Of a stretch of 64,000 nucleotides of DNA, positions 36,122-44,577 are shown piece by piece. Position 1 is the stretch's first letter, and every line of letters starts with the position of its first letter. Source of the stretch: VRUE01 sp963718755 (GTDB taxonomy: Bacteria > Actinomycetota > Thermoleophilia > Solirubrobacterales > 70-9); NCBI GenBank assembly GCA_963718755.1, contig OY970376.1:620001-684000 (forward strand), written 5' to 3'. The notes beneath the pieces are model-generated. The model was not told the origin of the DNA. It saw only the letters and a program-made list of their open reading frames with translations, and ran no database searches. Made by a program: the position numbers and the translations under genes.

Positions 36122-36463
36122 CTAGGCGGGAACCGGCTCTGTCTCTTCTTCGAGCAGCCAGCGGCTGCCGTAGCGGCGCATGTCCTCGATCAGCGGCACC
36201 AGCGCTTCGCCTTTCTCGGTCAGCGCGTACTCGACCCGCGGCGGCACCTCGGGGAAGGTGTTGCGGGCGACGATGCCCTCTTCTTCCAGCGCCCGCAGGC
36301 GCAGCGAGAGCGTGCGCGGACTGATCCCCTCCAGCGAGCGCTCCAGCTCACAGAAGCGGCTGCGGCCCTCGGCGAGGTCGCGAATGACAAGAAGGGTCCA
36401 CTTGCCGCAGACGACGTCAGCGGTGCGACAGACGGGACATCGGGAGTTGCTCTCGGCGCTCAT
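36122..36463 (-). CDS. HxlR family transcriptional regulator
   Basis: A 113-residue winged-helix protein: ADVVCGKWTLLVIRDLAEGR, RFCELERSLEGISPRTLSLR, RALEEEGIVARNTFPEVPPR and VEYALTEKGEALVPLI. An N-terminal CPVC and a further Cys in VVCGKW suggest redox or metal sensing, as seen in some HxlR/YodB-type proteins. A palindrome at 36519-36535 lies in its upstream region and is a likely autoregulatory site. Targets are otherwise unknown. Confidence 0.92.
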   Translation of the reverse strand: MSAESNSRCPVCRTADVVCGKWTLLVIRDLAEGRSRFCELERSLEGISPRTLSLRLRALEEEGIVARNTFPEVPPRVEYALTEKGEALVPLIEDMRRYGSRWLLEEETEPVPA

Positions 36464-36492
36464 CGCGAAATCGAGGCCGTGGAAAGAAAGAC

Positions 36493-36535
36493 CTCGCTTC
36501 AGCGAGTGTAGCGCTATGGCTTCATTTACTGAAGC
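36493..36535. promoter_or_regulatory. HxlR upstream operator and adjacent hairpin
   Basis: GCTTCA-TTTAC-TGAAGC (36519-36535) is a perfect palindrome in the promoter region of the HxlR gene. CTCGCT-TC-AGCGAG (36493-36506) is a second palindrome closer to the start. The first has the same CTTCA-N5-TGAAG layout as a site inside the rpoD promoter at 56535-56549. Confidence 0.6.
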
Positions 36536-37473
36536 TATGGAGCTTTCCAGGCCATGCCGGGGGGTGCCTGGGCAAAGCCGACCCGGGAGGACTGCTCAGT
36601 CCGGCGCTTGCGGACAGGAATCGCATCGGCGCCCGTGACCTTGATTTCGTAATGAGCGCCGCTCGGCTCGTAGGTGTAGTCGAGCAGGGTGCCGAGCCTG
36701 ACTTCGAGCAGTTCGCAAACGTCAGCGCGGGTGATGCAGGCGAACTCGCCGCTGATCGCCGCCACTTCATGAGAGACCAGGAACACCAGTCGTTCCGTGC
36801 GCAGGTTCGCCCCCATCAGGGTGACGACCGGCGTCTTCTCCCCCGGCACCTGGGCCAGGATCGGCACGTTCTTGCGCACCTCCAGCTCGCCCCGCTCTTC
36901 GCTGCCGTCTGGCTTCGTTTCCGTGCGCCTCACCTGCACGTCGATCACGAATTCCAGCGGGGTCGACGCCTCGTCGTCACCATCGGCACCTGGCGACGTC
37001 ACGGTTTCCCCGCTGACTGCTTCGACTTCGAGGGAGCCTTCACCCGACCCTCCGGTGGAGGAGCTGACCGACGTGCTTTCCACCTTCGCGTCGTCGGGAA
37101 TGCTGGTGTAGCGCTGCTTGAAGGGGTTCGTGGCGGTGCGGCTATCGAGCCGCTTGCGGTAGTCGCGCAGGCCGGGCCTTGCCTCGACGACGGCGAGGCT
37201 CGCCGAGGCGCTTTCCGTTTCCTCGACGCCCCCGCCGCTAGCCACCGGCGGCAGTTCGACAGGCTCCGAGTCACCCAAGAGGAACGGCACGGCGGCGATT
37301 GCCACGATGACGAGTGCGATCGGCAACAGCAGGCGGCGGTCGCGCAGGTCGTAGTAGAGGTCAGCGAGGAAGGCCGGCGGCTTGATGCCTATGCCTTTCC
37401 CGCCGCCATCGCCCAACTTGGGCTTGCGCAGCTTCGGCATCTTCAGCTCGGGCCCATTCTTCAACCAGTTCAT
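36535..37473 (-). CDS. Type IV pilus assembly protein in PilP position
   Basis: A 312-residue bitopic membrane protein. After a basic cytoplasmic part comes one transmembrane segment (LLLPIALVIVAIAAVPFLLG, residues about 48-67), then an extracytoplasmic Pro/Ser-rich stretch and a folded C-terminal part with two Cys (FACITRADVCELLEVRLGT). It follows pilO with a 4-base overlap (ATGA), so it closes the pilMNO operon where pilP stands in proteobacteria. No lipoprotein signal is present, so it is an analogue by position rather than a clear PilP homologue. Confidence 0.8.
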   Translation of the reverse strand: MNWLKNGPELKMPKLRKPKLGDGGGKGIGIKPPAFLADLYYDLRDRRLLLPIALVIVAIAAVPFLLGDSEPVELPPVASGGGVEETESASASLAVVEARPGLRDYRKRLDSRTATNPFKQRYTSIPDDAKVESTSVSSSTGGSGEGSLEVEAVSGETVTSPGADGDDEASTPLEFVIDVQVRRTETKPDGSEERGELEVRKNVPILAQVPGEKTPVVTLMGANLRTERLVFLVSHEVAAISGEFACITRADVCELLEVRLGTLLDYTYEPSGAHYEIKVTGADAIPVRKRRTEQSSRVGFAQAPPGMAWKAP

Positions 37474-38231
37474 GGCATCGCTCCCGTGGTCGTGGCGACT
37501 GGCGCGGCTTCGCTACCGGGGCTTTCCGGCGTCGCCCCCCCGGTCACACCCTCGCCCGGCGGGGTCAGATAGGTGGTGAGGGCGAAGCTTGCCTGCAGCG
37601 CCGGGAAGCCCACTTCGGGATCTGCCTCAAGCGCAAAGCCGTCGACCGTGACCAGACGGCCATCAACCCGGACCTCTTCATCAGTGGTCTTGACCAGCGA
37701 GTCGATGCCCTTGATGAAGTTGGCGATCTGGAAGAAGTTGCCATCAAAGGTGACGGTGTACGGCATCACCGCGAGGCCCGCCGTGCCGATCGTGGAGCCG
37801 AGCGGCAGGAGCGAGGCCGCGACCTCAGTCGGCGAGGCCGGGGCTTCGCCGCCGGCTGCCGGCGGGGCCGCGGCTTCTTCGCCGCCACTCTCGGCGGATA
37901 GCTGTATGTCGCGGAAAGTGCCCCCGGCACGGTCGGCAAGCCGGTTCGCCTGAACGAGGAGGGAAGCGATGTCGTCGTCGCCGGGCACCGCCTTGCCGAC
38001 GACGACGAGACGCTGGTACTCGGTGGAGAATTCCTTCTTCGCCTCTTCACCTTCGGCGATTTCAGCGTTGTGCTGAACCAGGGATGCTTCCAGCTGTTCC
38101 ACCTGCGCGCCAAGTTTCTTTGCTTCTTCGCGCTTCGGGCTGAGCAACTGGGTCCAGAAGACGAAGGCGAGCACGGCCAGCACGACGACCGCGGCGATCG
38201 CCCTGTTATTCGAGTTCATCTGCAGTTTCAT
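37470..38231 (-). CDS. pilO: Type IV pilus inner-membrane protein PilO
   Basis: A 253-residue protein with an N-terminal transmembrane helix (AIAAVVVLAVLAFVFWTQLL), a coiled coil (REEAKKLGAQVEQLEASLVQ) and a ferredoxin-like periplasmic fold ending near residue 235. This is the PilO layout: it pairs with PilN to align the assembly platform. It overlaps the next gene by 4 bases and follows pilN by 2 bp. Confidence 0.9.
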   Translation of the reverse strand: MKLQMNSNNRAIAAVVVLAVLAFVFWTQLLSPKREEAKKLGAQVEQLEASLVQHNAEIAEGEEAKKEFSTEYQRLVVVGKAVPGDDDIASLLVQANRLADRAGGTFRDIQLSAESGGEEAAAPPAAGGEAPASPTEVAASLLPLGSTIGTAGLAVMPYTVTFDGNFFQIANFIKGIDSLVKTTDEEVRVDGRLVTVDGFALEADPEVGFPALQASFALTTYLTPPGEGVTGGATPESPGSEAAPVATTTGAMP

Positions 38232-38232
38232 C

Positions 38233-38997
38233 TCAGCCTTCTTCTTCCGAGCCTTCGGATTCCGAGGCCTCGGTCGGTTCGGTCGTCGCTACCGGCGGTG
38301 CTTCTCCGGAGGCGGACGCCGGGACGGGAGCAGCGTCGAAGGCGACGACGATCGCGAATTTGGCGATGAACTCGTGCGTGCGGCACTCGTCGCCGGAGTC
38401 CGAGCTGTCACCGCCGCCCGCGTCGCCAGACCCTTTCTCGGGCAGTTCGGAGGACTGAACGCCGACGCGGGTCACCCCGTCGATGTCTTCGAGCGCGGTG
38501 ACGAAGCCGGCCACAGCCTCCTGGCCGTCGGCGCAACCGCTCAACTCCAGAGCCGGACCCGGCACGGCGGCGCGCATCTCAGAGGTATCTCCCGTCGACC
38601 CGCCCTCGAGCGCAATGCCGGGGGCCGCGGTACCGGTAAGCCCGACCAGCCATACGTCGCTGGGCAGGACCAGCGCGAGTTCGCGCATCACCCGCTCCCA
38701 GTCGAATCGACTGTCGGCGAGGTCGCTGACCGTCGCCACCCGTTGTTCGCTCATCACCCGGAATTCGGTGTAGGCAGCGAGGCGCTGGGCCTTGGCCGCC
38801 GCACGGGCGTCTTCACGCTCGAGCTTCGCGACTTCGCCCTCTCGTTCGGCGACCTGATTGTCAGCCAGAACAACTGCCACAACGGCAAGCAATGCGAGGA
38901 CGAGGCCACCGAGGACGACATACGGCAGCGGGCCGGTCCGCAGTGGGGCGCTGCCGCCGCGGCGGTCCTCGGGTGGGATCAGGTTGACGGGGCGCAT
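38233..38997 (-). CDS. pilN: Type IV pilus assembly protein PilN
   Basis: A 254-residue protein opening MRPVNLIPPEDRR, the conserved PilN peptide that binds PilM, followed by a transmembrane helix (YVVLGGLVLALLAVVAVVLA) and a coiled coil. The periplasmic part includes a long Gly/Ser/Asp insertion. The start is the ATG of the NLIPPE motif; the open frame extends upstream into pilM without meaning. Confidence 0.93.
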   Translation of the reverse strand: MRPVNLIPPEDRRGGSAPLRTGPLPYVVLGGLVLALLAVVAVVLADNQVAEREGEVAKLEREDARAAAKAQRLAAYTEFRVMSEQRVATVSDLADSRFDWERVMRELALVLPSDVWLVGLTGTAAPGIALEGGSTGDTSEMRAAVPGPALELSGCADGQEAVAGFVTALEDIDGVTRVGVQSSELPEKGSGDAGGGDSSDSGDECRTHEFIAKFAIVVAFDAAPVPASASGEAPPVATTEPTEASESEGSEEEG

Positions 38998-39001
38998 CGG
39001 C

Positions 39002-40087
39002 CTAGTCCTCCAGGGCGAGGCCGAAGGGAACGGTGAGGCGCGCCGCGGAAGGATCATCGAAGCCGCTGAGGCCGGGCGGGCGGGAAACGGAGATCGGCAT
39101 GCCAAGTCCGGCTTCCATCCGCGCCGGCAGGCCGGCGATGGCGCTGCCGGGGCCGCAAAGGACGATCCGCTCCACCGGCACGGCCGCTTCCTGCGCCCCG
39201 TAGTAGTCGAGCGAGAGCCGCAGCTCGTCGAGCAGCGAGGTGACGCCCTCCTCGAGCGCACGGCGCGCCTCAGCGACCGTCTCGGGGTCACCCTCTATCG
39301 CCTCCACCGGAATCTCCAGGCCGACATGGGAGAGCCACTGGGAAGTGTGCTCCGGGGCTACCTCGCGAGTGCTGGCGAGACGAGCCGAGATCGACTCGAG
39401 CCCGGCGTAGGAAACGCGGGTGAAGAGGCAGGCTCTGCCCCGGGCCACGGCGAGGTTGGTGACGTCGCCGAGGTTGCAGTAGAGGACGGCACCGGTCACC
39501 GGAGCTTCGGCTCCGGCACCAGTCTCGGGGCCGACGCCAGCGAGAGCACGGATCATCCCGAAGGCGGAGAGATCGACCCCCACCGGATCGAGCCCGGCGC
39601 GACGGATCGGCTCTATGAAGGAAGCGACCATGTCGCGACGCGCGGCGACGACCACGACGTCGACCTGCGCAGCGCCCCCCTCCTCGGCGGCGACACCGCC
39701 GACGACCTGGTGCTCGAGCACGGCCTGATCGAGCGGCATCGGCACCTGCTCCTGGGCCTGGAAGCGGACCGCCGCCTCCATCTCCTTCGGATCCTCGATC
39801 GCCGGCAACCGCACGGTCCGGACGACGACGCGCTGGTTGCCGATCCCAAGCCTGACCTGCTTCGAAAGCTTGTTCTCGGCGAAGAGAGCCTTCAGCGCCG
39901 CCGCGAGGCGGTCGGGATCGAGCACCTCGCCCTCGTGGAAGGTCCCTGGATCGAGCGAGCCGATCGCCGACGCCGTGACTTGCGCGGTCCCGTTCACCGC
40001 GACCTCGGTCGCAGCGATGCTGCCGGCCTCAATGTCGAGGCCGACGAGGGCACCGGTCTGCTTCTTGGTCAGGGTGAAGGAGGGCAC
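39002..40087 (-). CDS. pilM: Type IV pilus assembly ATPase-like protein PilM
   Basis: About 361 residues with the actin-like fold of PilM: LVGLDIEAGSIAATEVAV (phosphate 1), VLYCNLGDVTNLAVARG (phosphate 2), and VLCGPGSAIAGLPARMEAGL (adenosine motif). It sits on the cytoplasmic face and binds the PilN N-terminal peptide. Start choice is uncertain: GTG 40087 is used, while a TTG at 40117 would add ten residues; neither has a well-spaced ribosome binding site. A FliA-like -10 element lies at 40142-40149. Confidence 0.9.
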   Translation of the reverse strand: MPSFTLTKKQTGALVGLDIEAGSIAATEVAVNGTAQVTASAIGSLDPGTFHEGEVLDPDRLAAALKALFAENKLSKQVRLGIGNQRVVVRTVRLPAIEDPKEMEAAVRFQAQEQVPMPLDQAVLEHQVVGGVAAEEGGAAQVDVVVVAARRDMVASFIEPIRRAGLDPVGVDLSAFGMIRALAGVGPETGAGAEAPVTGAVLYCNLGDVTNLAVARGRACLFTRVSYAGLESISARLASTREVAPEHTSQWLSHVGLEIPVEAIEGDPETVAEARRALEEGVTSLLDELRLSLDYYGAQEAAVPVERIVLCGPGSAIAGLPARMEAGLGMPISVSRPPGLSGFDDPSAARLTVPFGLALED

Positions 40088-40141
40088 GCCTCCCTTGAAT
40101 CGACAGGAAGGCGCCAAACCTTTCGCCCTGCAACTACTCAG

Positions 40142-40149
40142 TTATCGAA
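40142..40149 (-). promoter_or_regulatory. Candidate FliA/WhiG-type -10 element upstream of pilM
   Basis: Minus-strand TTCGATAA, close to the GCCGATAA -10 of the sigma-28 class. The -35 position 15 bases upstream is poor (TTCGTA), so this is the weakest of the pilus sites. Confidence 0.35.
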
Positions 40150-40182
40150 GAACCTGGACGGACCTACGAAACGTCGCCAGGC

Positions 40183-40941
40183 TCAGAACGTGCCCAGGTA
40201 CCAGTCGATCAGCTCTTCGCCCGCCAGCAGGCCGACCACGCCGCCCAGCGCAAGGAAGGGGCCAAACGGAATTGCCTGTTTGCGCGCCGCCGTTCCGTGG
40301 CGGGCGATCATCGCCAGGCCAACCAGTGAGCCGGCCAGCAAGGCAACGAACAGTGCCGGCGCCACCTCACGACCAAGGAACAACCCCATCGTCGCCGCCA
40401 GCTTGACGTCGCCAAGGCCCATGCCGCGCGGATAGGCGAGCGCCGCCGCTAGCAGCAGCCCACCGGCGCCGGCCGCGGCGATCGCCCGCTCCGGCAGGCT
40501 CTCGGGGTGGGTCACAGCGACGATTGCGACGGCGACGATGGCCCCGACGAGCAGGATCTTGTTGGGGATGATCCGCCGCTCGAGGTCGGTCAGCGTGATC
40601 GCCAGCAGCATCGTCACGAAAACGAGCCCGAGCGCGATCTGCGCGGCGTCGCCCCAGAGCACGAGCGCGGTCGCCGCATACAGCGCCCCGGTGGCCAGCT
40701 CGGTCAGCGGATAGCGGGGTGAGATCGGCGCGCCGCAGCAGCGAGCCTTGCCGCGCAGCAGCAGCCAGGAGAAGACCGGGACGTTGTCGTAGGCGGCGAT
40801 CTGGGCGCCGCAGCCGGGACAGTGCGAGCGCCCGCCGACGACGGATTCGCCCCGAGGCAGCCTGTGGGCAACGACGGTCAGGAAGCTGCCGATCAGCAGC
40901 CCCGCGAGAAAGAGGAAGACGGTCGCCGTCGCCTGGTCCAC
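40183..40941 (-). CDS. pilD: Prepilin peptidase
   Basis: A 252-residue polytopic aspartic protease that cleaves class III signal peptides and may methylate the new N-terminus. The N-terminal domain has HCPGCGAQI and ARCCGAPISPRYPL, the Cys pairs of the zinc-binding methylase part. The catalytic Asp residues lie in TLTDLERRIIPN and GMGLGDVKLAA (GxGD). Start is GTG at 40941; a sigma-28-like promoter ends only 8 bases upstream, implying a very short or absent leader. Confidence 0.94.
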   Translation of the reverse strand: MDQATATVFLFLAGLLIGSFLTVVAHRLPRGESVVGGRSHCPGCGAQIAAYDNVPVFSWLLLRGKARCCGAPISPRYPLTELATGALYAATALVLWGDAAQIALGLVFVTMLLAITLTDLERRIIPNKILLVGAIVAVAIVAVTHPESLPERAIAAAGAGGLLLAAALAYPRGMGLGDVKLAATMGLFLGREVAPALFVALLAGSLVGLAMIARHGTAARKQAIPFGPFLALGGVVGLLAGEELIDWYLGTF

Positions 40942-40948
40942 CTGCCCT

Positions 40949-40977
40949 TGATCGGCAGGAGCACGAGTGGACTTAGA
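40949..40977 (-). promoter_or_regulatory. Candidate FliA/WhiG-type promoter of prepilin peptidase
   Basis: Minus strand reads CTAAG, 15 bases, GCCGATCA. The -10 differs from the GCCGATAA consensus at one position. The same layout occurs before the pilX-like gene and the first pilus operon. Confidence 0.55.
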
Positions 40978-40992
40978 GACGCACCTGTGCTG

Positions 40993-42387
40993 TCAGGCGC
41001 CCGGTGGCGGTGCGCCGGTCGTCGCCAGCTGGATGCGGCTGTCGAAACTCGGCATGTCGTAGCGGAGTTGGAGAGCGGTCGAGGTGTCGTTGTCAACGCT
41101 CAGGGCCAGGCCAAGCCGCGTGCCGGAGGGCAGCGGCAAGGCGCCACCCTCGTCGGCATAGCCGAAGCTGAGCGGCAGCGAGATCTCGGTCCAGCCGGTG
41201 CTGGGCCAGGACTGGGCGAAGTGGCTGAAGTGGAGGCTCAGCGGCGGGCCGAGGTTGACCGCGAAGGTGTCGGTGACCGTGCTTCCGTCCTGCGAGCGGA
41301 CGAAGAGCCAGGCGCAGATCCGACCGGAGTAAACGGCGCCGTTGATCGTCCGGGTCCAGAGGCTGAGGGTGCCATCGCCGGTGAGCAGCAGGTCCTGGGC
41401 TCCTTCATGTGAGGGCACCGGCGGCGAGAGCCAGCGATGGACTTTCTGGAAGGCGTCGGGGTGTGGGTCGGGTTCGGTTGCCACACCGCTGGCCAAGTCG
41501 AGCGCGGCCTCCGCGCCGCAATCTTCCCCCGGCAGAATCTGCAGGCCTTCGTCGACGCCGGATTTCGGCTCGACGTCGGTCGCGTAGTCGTAGTTGTAGT
41601 CCGTTTCTCCAGGCGGCGCCTCGGGCCAGAGCAGGTCTGGAGCCCCAGGAACGCTGCCCGTTTTCACGCCGTTGCCGCAGTCCCCACGGGTGTTGTGGGT
41701 CAAATGGTCGCCGTTGGTGGCGGGAGGCGCCAGGCGTTCCGCCGCACTGCACGGCGTGTCGGTGAGCCAGAGCGTCCACGACTCGGCGTCGCCGCCGCCC
41801 GGGTCCTGTTCGGGCAGCACGGCCGGTTCGACTTCGGGGTCGACGAACTGTCCCTGGATTTCCTGGTAGCGACGGGTGCCGCCCGACGCCGTCTGGTTGA
41901 GGCGGACGGCGACGACCACGCGCTTCAGGTGCCTGCCGTCTGCGCAGAGCGAGGAGGGGCAGGTGTCCCAAACCACGTAGCGATGGACGGTCCCTTTCAG
42001 GTCGCCGACCTGGAAGCTGGTCGGCCCGGGACTGACCGTGCCGCCTTTGATCGTTTCCCCTTCGCTGGTGCCGCCGTTGTAGACGAGCGGTTTGAGGCCG
42101 GTGCCGTTGCGCCCGGCGTAGAAGAAGCTGGTGCTGGCGATGCGCGAGTTGGGGTTTGCGGAGTCGGCCGAGTGGACGGGCAGCGAGGTCAGCGCCAGCT
42201 CCTCGTAGGGAACCTGCTGCAGCTTCTCGATTTCCTGCTGCAGGAGGCTCGAGACGACCTGGCTCTGCTCGGCGCGGAATGCGTTGCGGGTGCCGGCGTC
42301 GACGATGCCGAGCACGCCTAGAGCGCCGGCAACGAGGATCAGACCCGCAACCATGACCTCGACAATCGTCATGCCGTCCTCGCGCAT
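40993..42387 (-). CDS. Prepilin-like minor pilin, PilV/PulI type, with large C-terminal domain
   Basis: A 464-residue protein with a class III signal peptide: MREDG, then MTIVEVMVAGLILVAGALGV, with Glu at +5 of the mature form. The pilin-like helix is followed by about 430 residues of beta-rich extracellular sequence with paired Cys (WDTCPSSLCADGRH), ending in a jelly-roll-like region (FAVNLGPPLSLHFSHFAQSW). The ATG overlaps the stop of the upstream gene (TGATG). Its size is far above usual minor pilins, so it may sit at the pilus tip and bind a target. Confidence 0.85.
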   Translation of the reverse strand: MREDGMTIVEVMVAGLILVAGALGVLGIVDAGTRNAFRAEQSQVVSSLLQQEIEKLQQVPYEELALTSLPVHSADSANPNSRIASTSFFYAGRNGTGLKPLVYNGGTSEGETIKGGTVSPGPTSFQVGDLKGTVHRYVVWDTCPSSLCADGRHLKRVVVAVRLNQTASGGTRRYQEIQGQFVDPEVEPAVLPEQDPGGGDAESWTLWLTDTPCSAAERLAPPATNGDHLTHNTRGDCGNGVKTGSVPGAPDLLWPEAPPGETDYNYDYATDVEPKSGVDEGLQILPGEDCGAEAALDLASGVATEPDPHPDAFQKVHRWLSPPVPSHEGAQDLLLTGDGTLSLWTRTINGAVYSGRICAWLFVRSQDGSTVTDTFAVNLGPPLSLHFSHFAQSWPSTGWTEISLPLSFGYADEGGALPLPSGTRLGLALSVDNDTSTALQLRYDMPSFDSRIQLATTGAPPPGA

Positions 42388-42950
42388 CACGATTCTTCGC
42401 TCGGGTTTCGCAGGGCGACGCCGTCGCTCAGGGTCACCGGCTCGCTGTCCGAGTTGACGGCGAGCGAGACGCCAACATAGGTGGGATCAGTCGTGTTAGG
42501 CAGGTAGCTGAAGACGCTGGCGCTGGCGAGGTCGCTGGCCACCTGCACCGCGGGGCCGGGCGCCGTGCCGTTCGGCTGGGCGACGACGCGGGTGCATTTC
42601 CCAGCCGAGCAGGTGTAGGTGACGCGGCAGGGGATCGACGTGCTCGCCGCCGCGCCGCCGCAGGTGGCGGCCTTGACGTAGGTGACGATCGCGAGCTGGC
42701 TCGAGGTTGCAGTAGGCGTTTCCAGGCCCTGGCGCAGCTCGCGCGTGATCCGCTCGACAGTCGTGCGGGCCTGCTGGATCGCCGCAACCTTGGAGGCGGT
42801 GCGAGGCTCGCTGCGAATCGCCCCGACGAACATCGTCAGAGCGCCGCCGACCACGACCAGGCCGACGCTGGCGGCGATCAGGAGCTCGATCAGGGTGAAG
42901 CCGCGCTGCTCACGGCGGAGCGCCGTGACGGCTTTGCCCAGCCTCGACAT
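42387..42950 (-). CDS. Prepilin-like minor pilin, PilW/PulJ type
   Basis: A 187-residue protein with the signal MSRLGKAVTALRREQRG followed by FTLIELLIAASVGLVVVGGA, with Glu at +5. The C-terminal domain has Cys pairs (ATCGGAAASTSIPC, YTCSAGKC). It starts three bases after the stop of the PilX-like gene and overlaps the following minor pilin, so the three form one operon that probably encodes the pilus initiation or tip complex. Confidence 0.88.
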   Translation of the reverse strand: MSRLGKAVTALRREQRGFTLIELLIAASVGLVVVGGALTMFVGAIRSEPRTASKVAAIQQARTTVERITRELRQGLETPTATSSQLAIVTYVKAATCGGAAASTSIPCRVTYTCSAGKCTRVVAQPNGTAPGPAVQVASDLASASVFSYLPNTTDPTYVGVSLAVNSDSEPVTLSDGVALRNPSEES

Positions 42951-42955
42951 CGGCC

Positions 42956-44386
42956 TCAGCACCCTTCGTCTGGCACGCTCGCCACCATCGCCGAGCATTC
43001 GACGAAGCGGTAGGGCGTGTAATGGGCGGCGGTCTCTGGGATTTCGACCCCCGGCAAGGTGAAGTCGTCGGAGCCGCTCGCCGTCCAGATTTCCGAGTTC
43101 GAGTCGAGGTGAATGGTTTTGCCGGCGATCGCTCCGCAGAAGCGCGAGTTGCTGTCGAGGTCGACAGCGGAGCGCGGTGCGTAGATGACGAAGTTCTGCT
43201 CACAGGGGCCGTTGACCGACGTGTTGCTGTTCAGCTGGATGTTGGTCGTGCGCGTTTCCGAGCCGACGAACAGCATCGCCACGCTGATCGGGCTGCCGGT
43301 GGCCGAGGTGATCCGCGAGTTCGACTGCAGGTCGAGCTGGGTCACGCCCGAGGACTGCCCGCAGGCCTCGGGCGAGTCGAAGTAGATCGTCACGTTGGAG
43401 CCCGCGGCGACGTAGAGGGCGCTGTTGCTGCGCAGGGTCAGCTTGCAGAAGCTGTAGACAGAGCCGGTAAGCGTCACCGCGCTGTTGTTGTCGACGCGCA
43501 GCTCACGAGTGTTGCAGGCGGAAGTCGTCTGGCCGTTGGCATTTTTCCCGCTCCAGCAGGCGTCCGCCTTGTTGCCGCTGGTCACGTCTTTGCTGAAGAA
43601 GCGGCCGTTGTCGTTGTTCGTCGCCGCGTCGCCCTGGTTCACCGCGGGCAGCGTCAGTTCCTGCTGCAGGACGGTGCTGTATTTGGTTTTGCACAGCGCG
43701 TCGGAGTAGTAGCCCGCATTGGAGCTCGTCGTCAGTTTTTTGCCGATGCCCACGCTGGCCTGCCCGCACTGCCGCGCGTTCGATTTGAGTTCGAGGTTGC
43801 CGTTGGTGGCGGTCCCCGTGTGAATCGCCGAGTTCGAATCGAGGGTCATCGTTTCCAGCGAGAGGACACCGGCGCTGGCAAACGGACCGCCACCGGTCGA
43901 CTCCTCGGTCGGGACGGTGGAGGCCATCACGTTGACCCGGCGCGTCACCCCGTCGACGGTGCCCAGCGAGACGATCTCGACGCATTCGACTTCGTTGCCC
44001 ACCTCGCACTCTTCGCCACTCCCCAACCGGGTCCAGTAAGAGACGGCGCCGCCGTTGACCGACATCCCGGTCACCGGCCCGCACCAATCCCCCGCGGTGG
44101 TCGGCGTGCAGGGGGCGACGCCGCGGTTGTAATGGAGCAGCGCCTGGTCGACTCCCGACTCGGCGACGGCGACAGCGGTCTTGCTGCCCTGGTCGCGGAC
44201 CGTGCCGGTCTGGCCCTGGACAGAGGTCATGACGCCGACGCTGGCGATGCCCATCGCAGCGACCGTCATCAAAAGCACGGTCGGCACGGCGAAGCCCCGC
44301 TCGGAGGCGAGACGGCGCCGGAGGCCGGCCGCACGGTCCCGCAGAGCAGGGCCTACGGCGGTGAGAAGTCGATAGGGCAGGGCCAT
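42956..44386 (-). CDS. PilX-like pilus protein with beta-helix SNS repeats
   Basis: A 476-residue protein. The N-terminus resembles PilX-type minor pilins (ERGFAVPTVLLMTVAAMGIA) with a degenerate class III site and no Glu at +5. From residue 180 to 450 there are eight repeats of the type L-x-L-x-S-N-S-x-I/V-x-x-x-G, for example TLDSNSAIHTG, LTLRSNSALYVAAG, LDLQSNSRITSATG and IHLDSNSEIWTASG. This periodicity predicts a parallel beta-helix. Start ATG 44386 with AAGGA upstream; the long open frame before it is non-coding. First gene of the minor pilin operon. Confidence 0.85.
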   Translation of the reverse strand: MALPYRLLTAVGPALRDRAAGLRRRLASERGFAVPTVLLMTVAAMGIASVGVMTSVQGQTGTVRDQGSKTAVAVAESGVDQALLHYNRGVAPCTPTTAGDWCGPVTGMSVNGGAVSYWTRLGSGEECEVGNEVECVEIVSLGTVDGVTRRVNVMASTVPTEESTGGGPFASAGVLSLETMTLDSNSAIHTGTATNGNLELKSNARQCGQASVGIGKKLTTSSNAGYYSDALCKTKYSTVLQQELTLPAVNQGDAATNNDNGRFFSKDVTSGNKADACWSGKNANGQTTSACNTRELRVDNNSAVTLTGSVYSFCKLTLRSNSALYVAAGSNVTIYFDSPEACGQSSGVTQLDLQSNSRITSATGSPISVAMLFVGSETRTTNIQLNSNTSVNGPCEQNFVIYAPRSAVDLDSNSRFCGAIAGKTIHLDSNSEIWTASGSDDFTLPGVEIPETAAHYTPYRFVECSAMVASVPDEGC

Positions 44387-44396
44387 GCGTCCTTCT

Positions 44397-44425
44397 TGAT
44401 CGAACAAAGATGGCGACAGCTTGAG
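44397..44425 (-). promoter_or_regulatory. Candidate FliA/WhiG-type promoter of the minor pilin operon
   Basis: Minus strand reads CTCAAG (44425-44420), 15 bases, TTCGATCA (44404-44397). Spacing equals that of the sites at 40949 and 51651. The predicted transcript would begin only a few bases before the ATG. Confidence 0.6.
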
Positions 44426-44503
44426 CCGAGTACCCGCGATCCCGTGCCCGAGGCCGGAATCTCTGGACATATCGACCATACGTCCAAGCCAGAAATGAGT
44501 AAG

Positions 44504-44533
44504 AAAAAGGCGGGCCCGAAGGCCCGCCTTTTT
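44504..44533. terminator. Bidirectional intrinsic terminator after pilA
   Basis: AAAAA-GGCGGGCC-CGAA-GGCCCGCC-TTTTT, a perfect 8-bp GC stem with a tetraloop and T-tracts in both directions. It lies 44 bases after the pilA stop and separates the abundant pilin message from the minor pilin operon. Confidence 0.95.
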
Positions 44534-44577
44534 CGCCAACTGCTGCTGCAGTCGGCTCCTGCTATGCAAGCTGGCGA

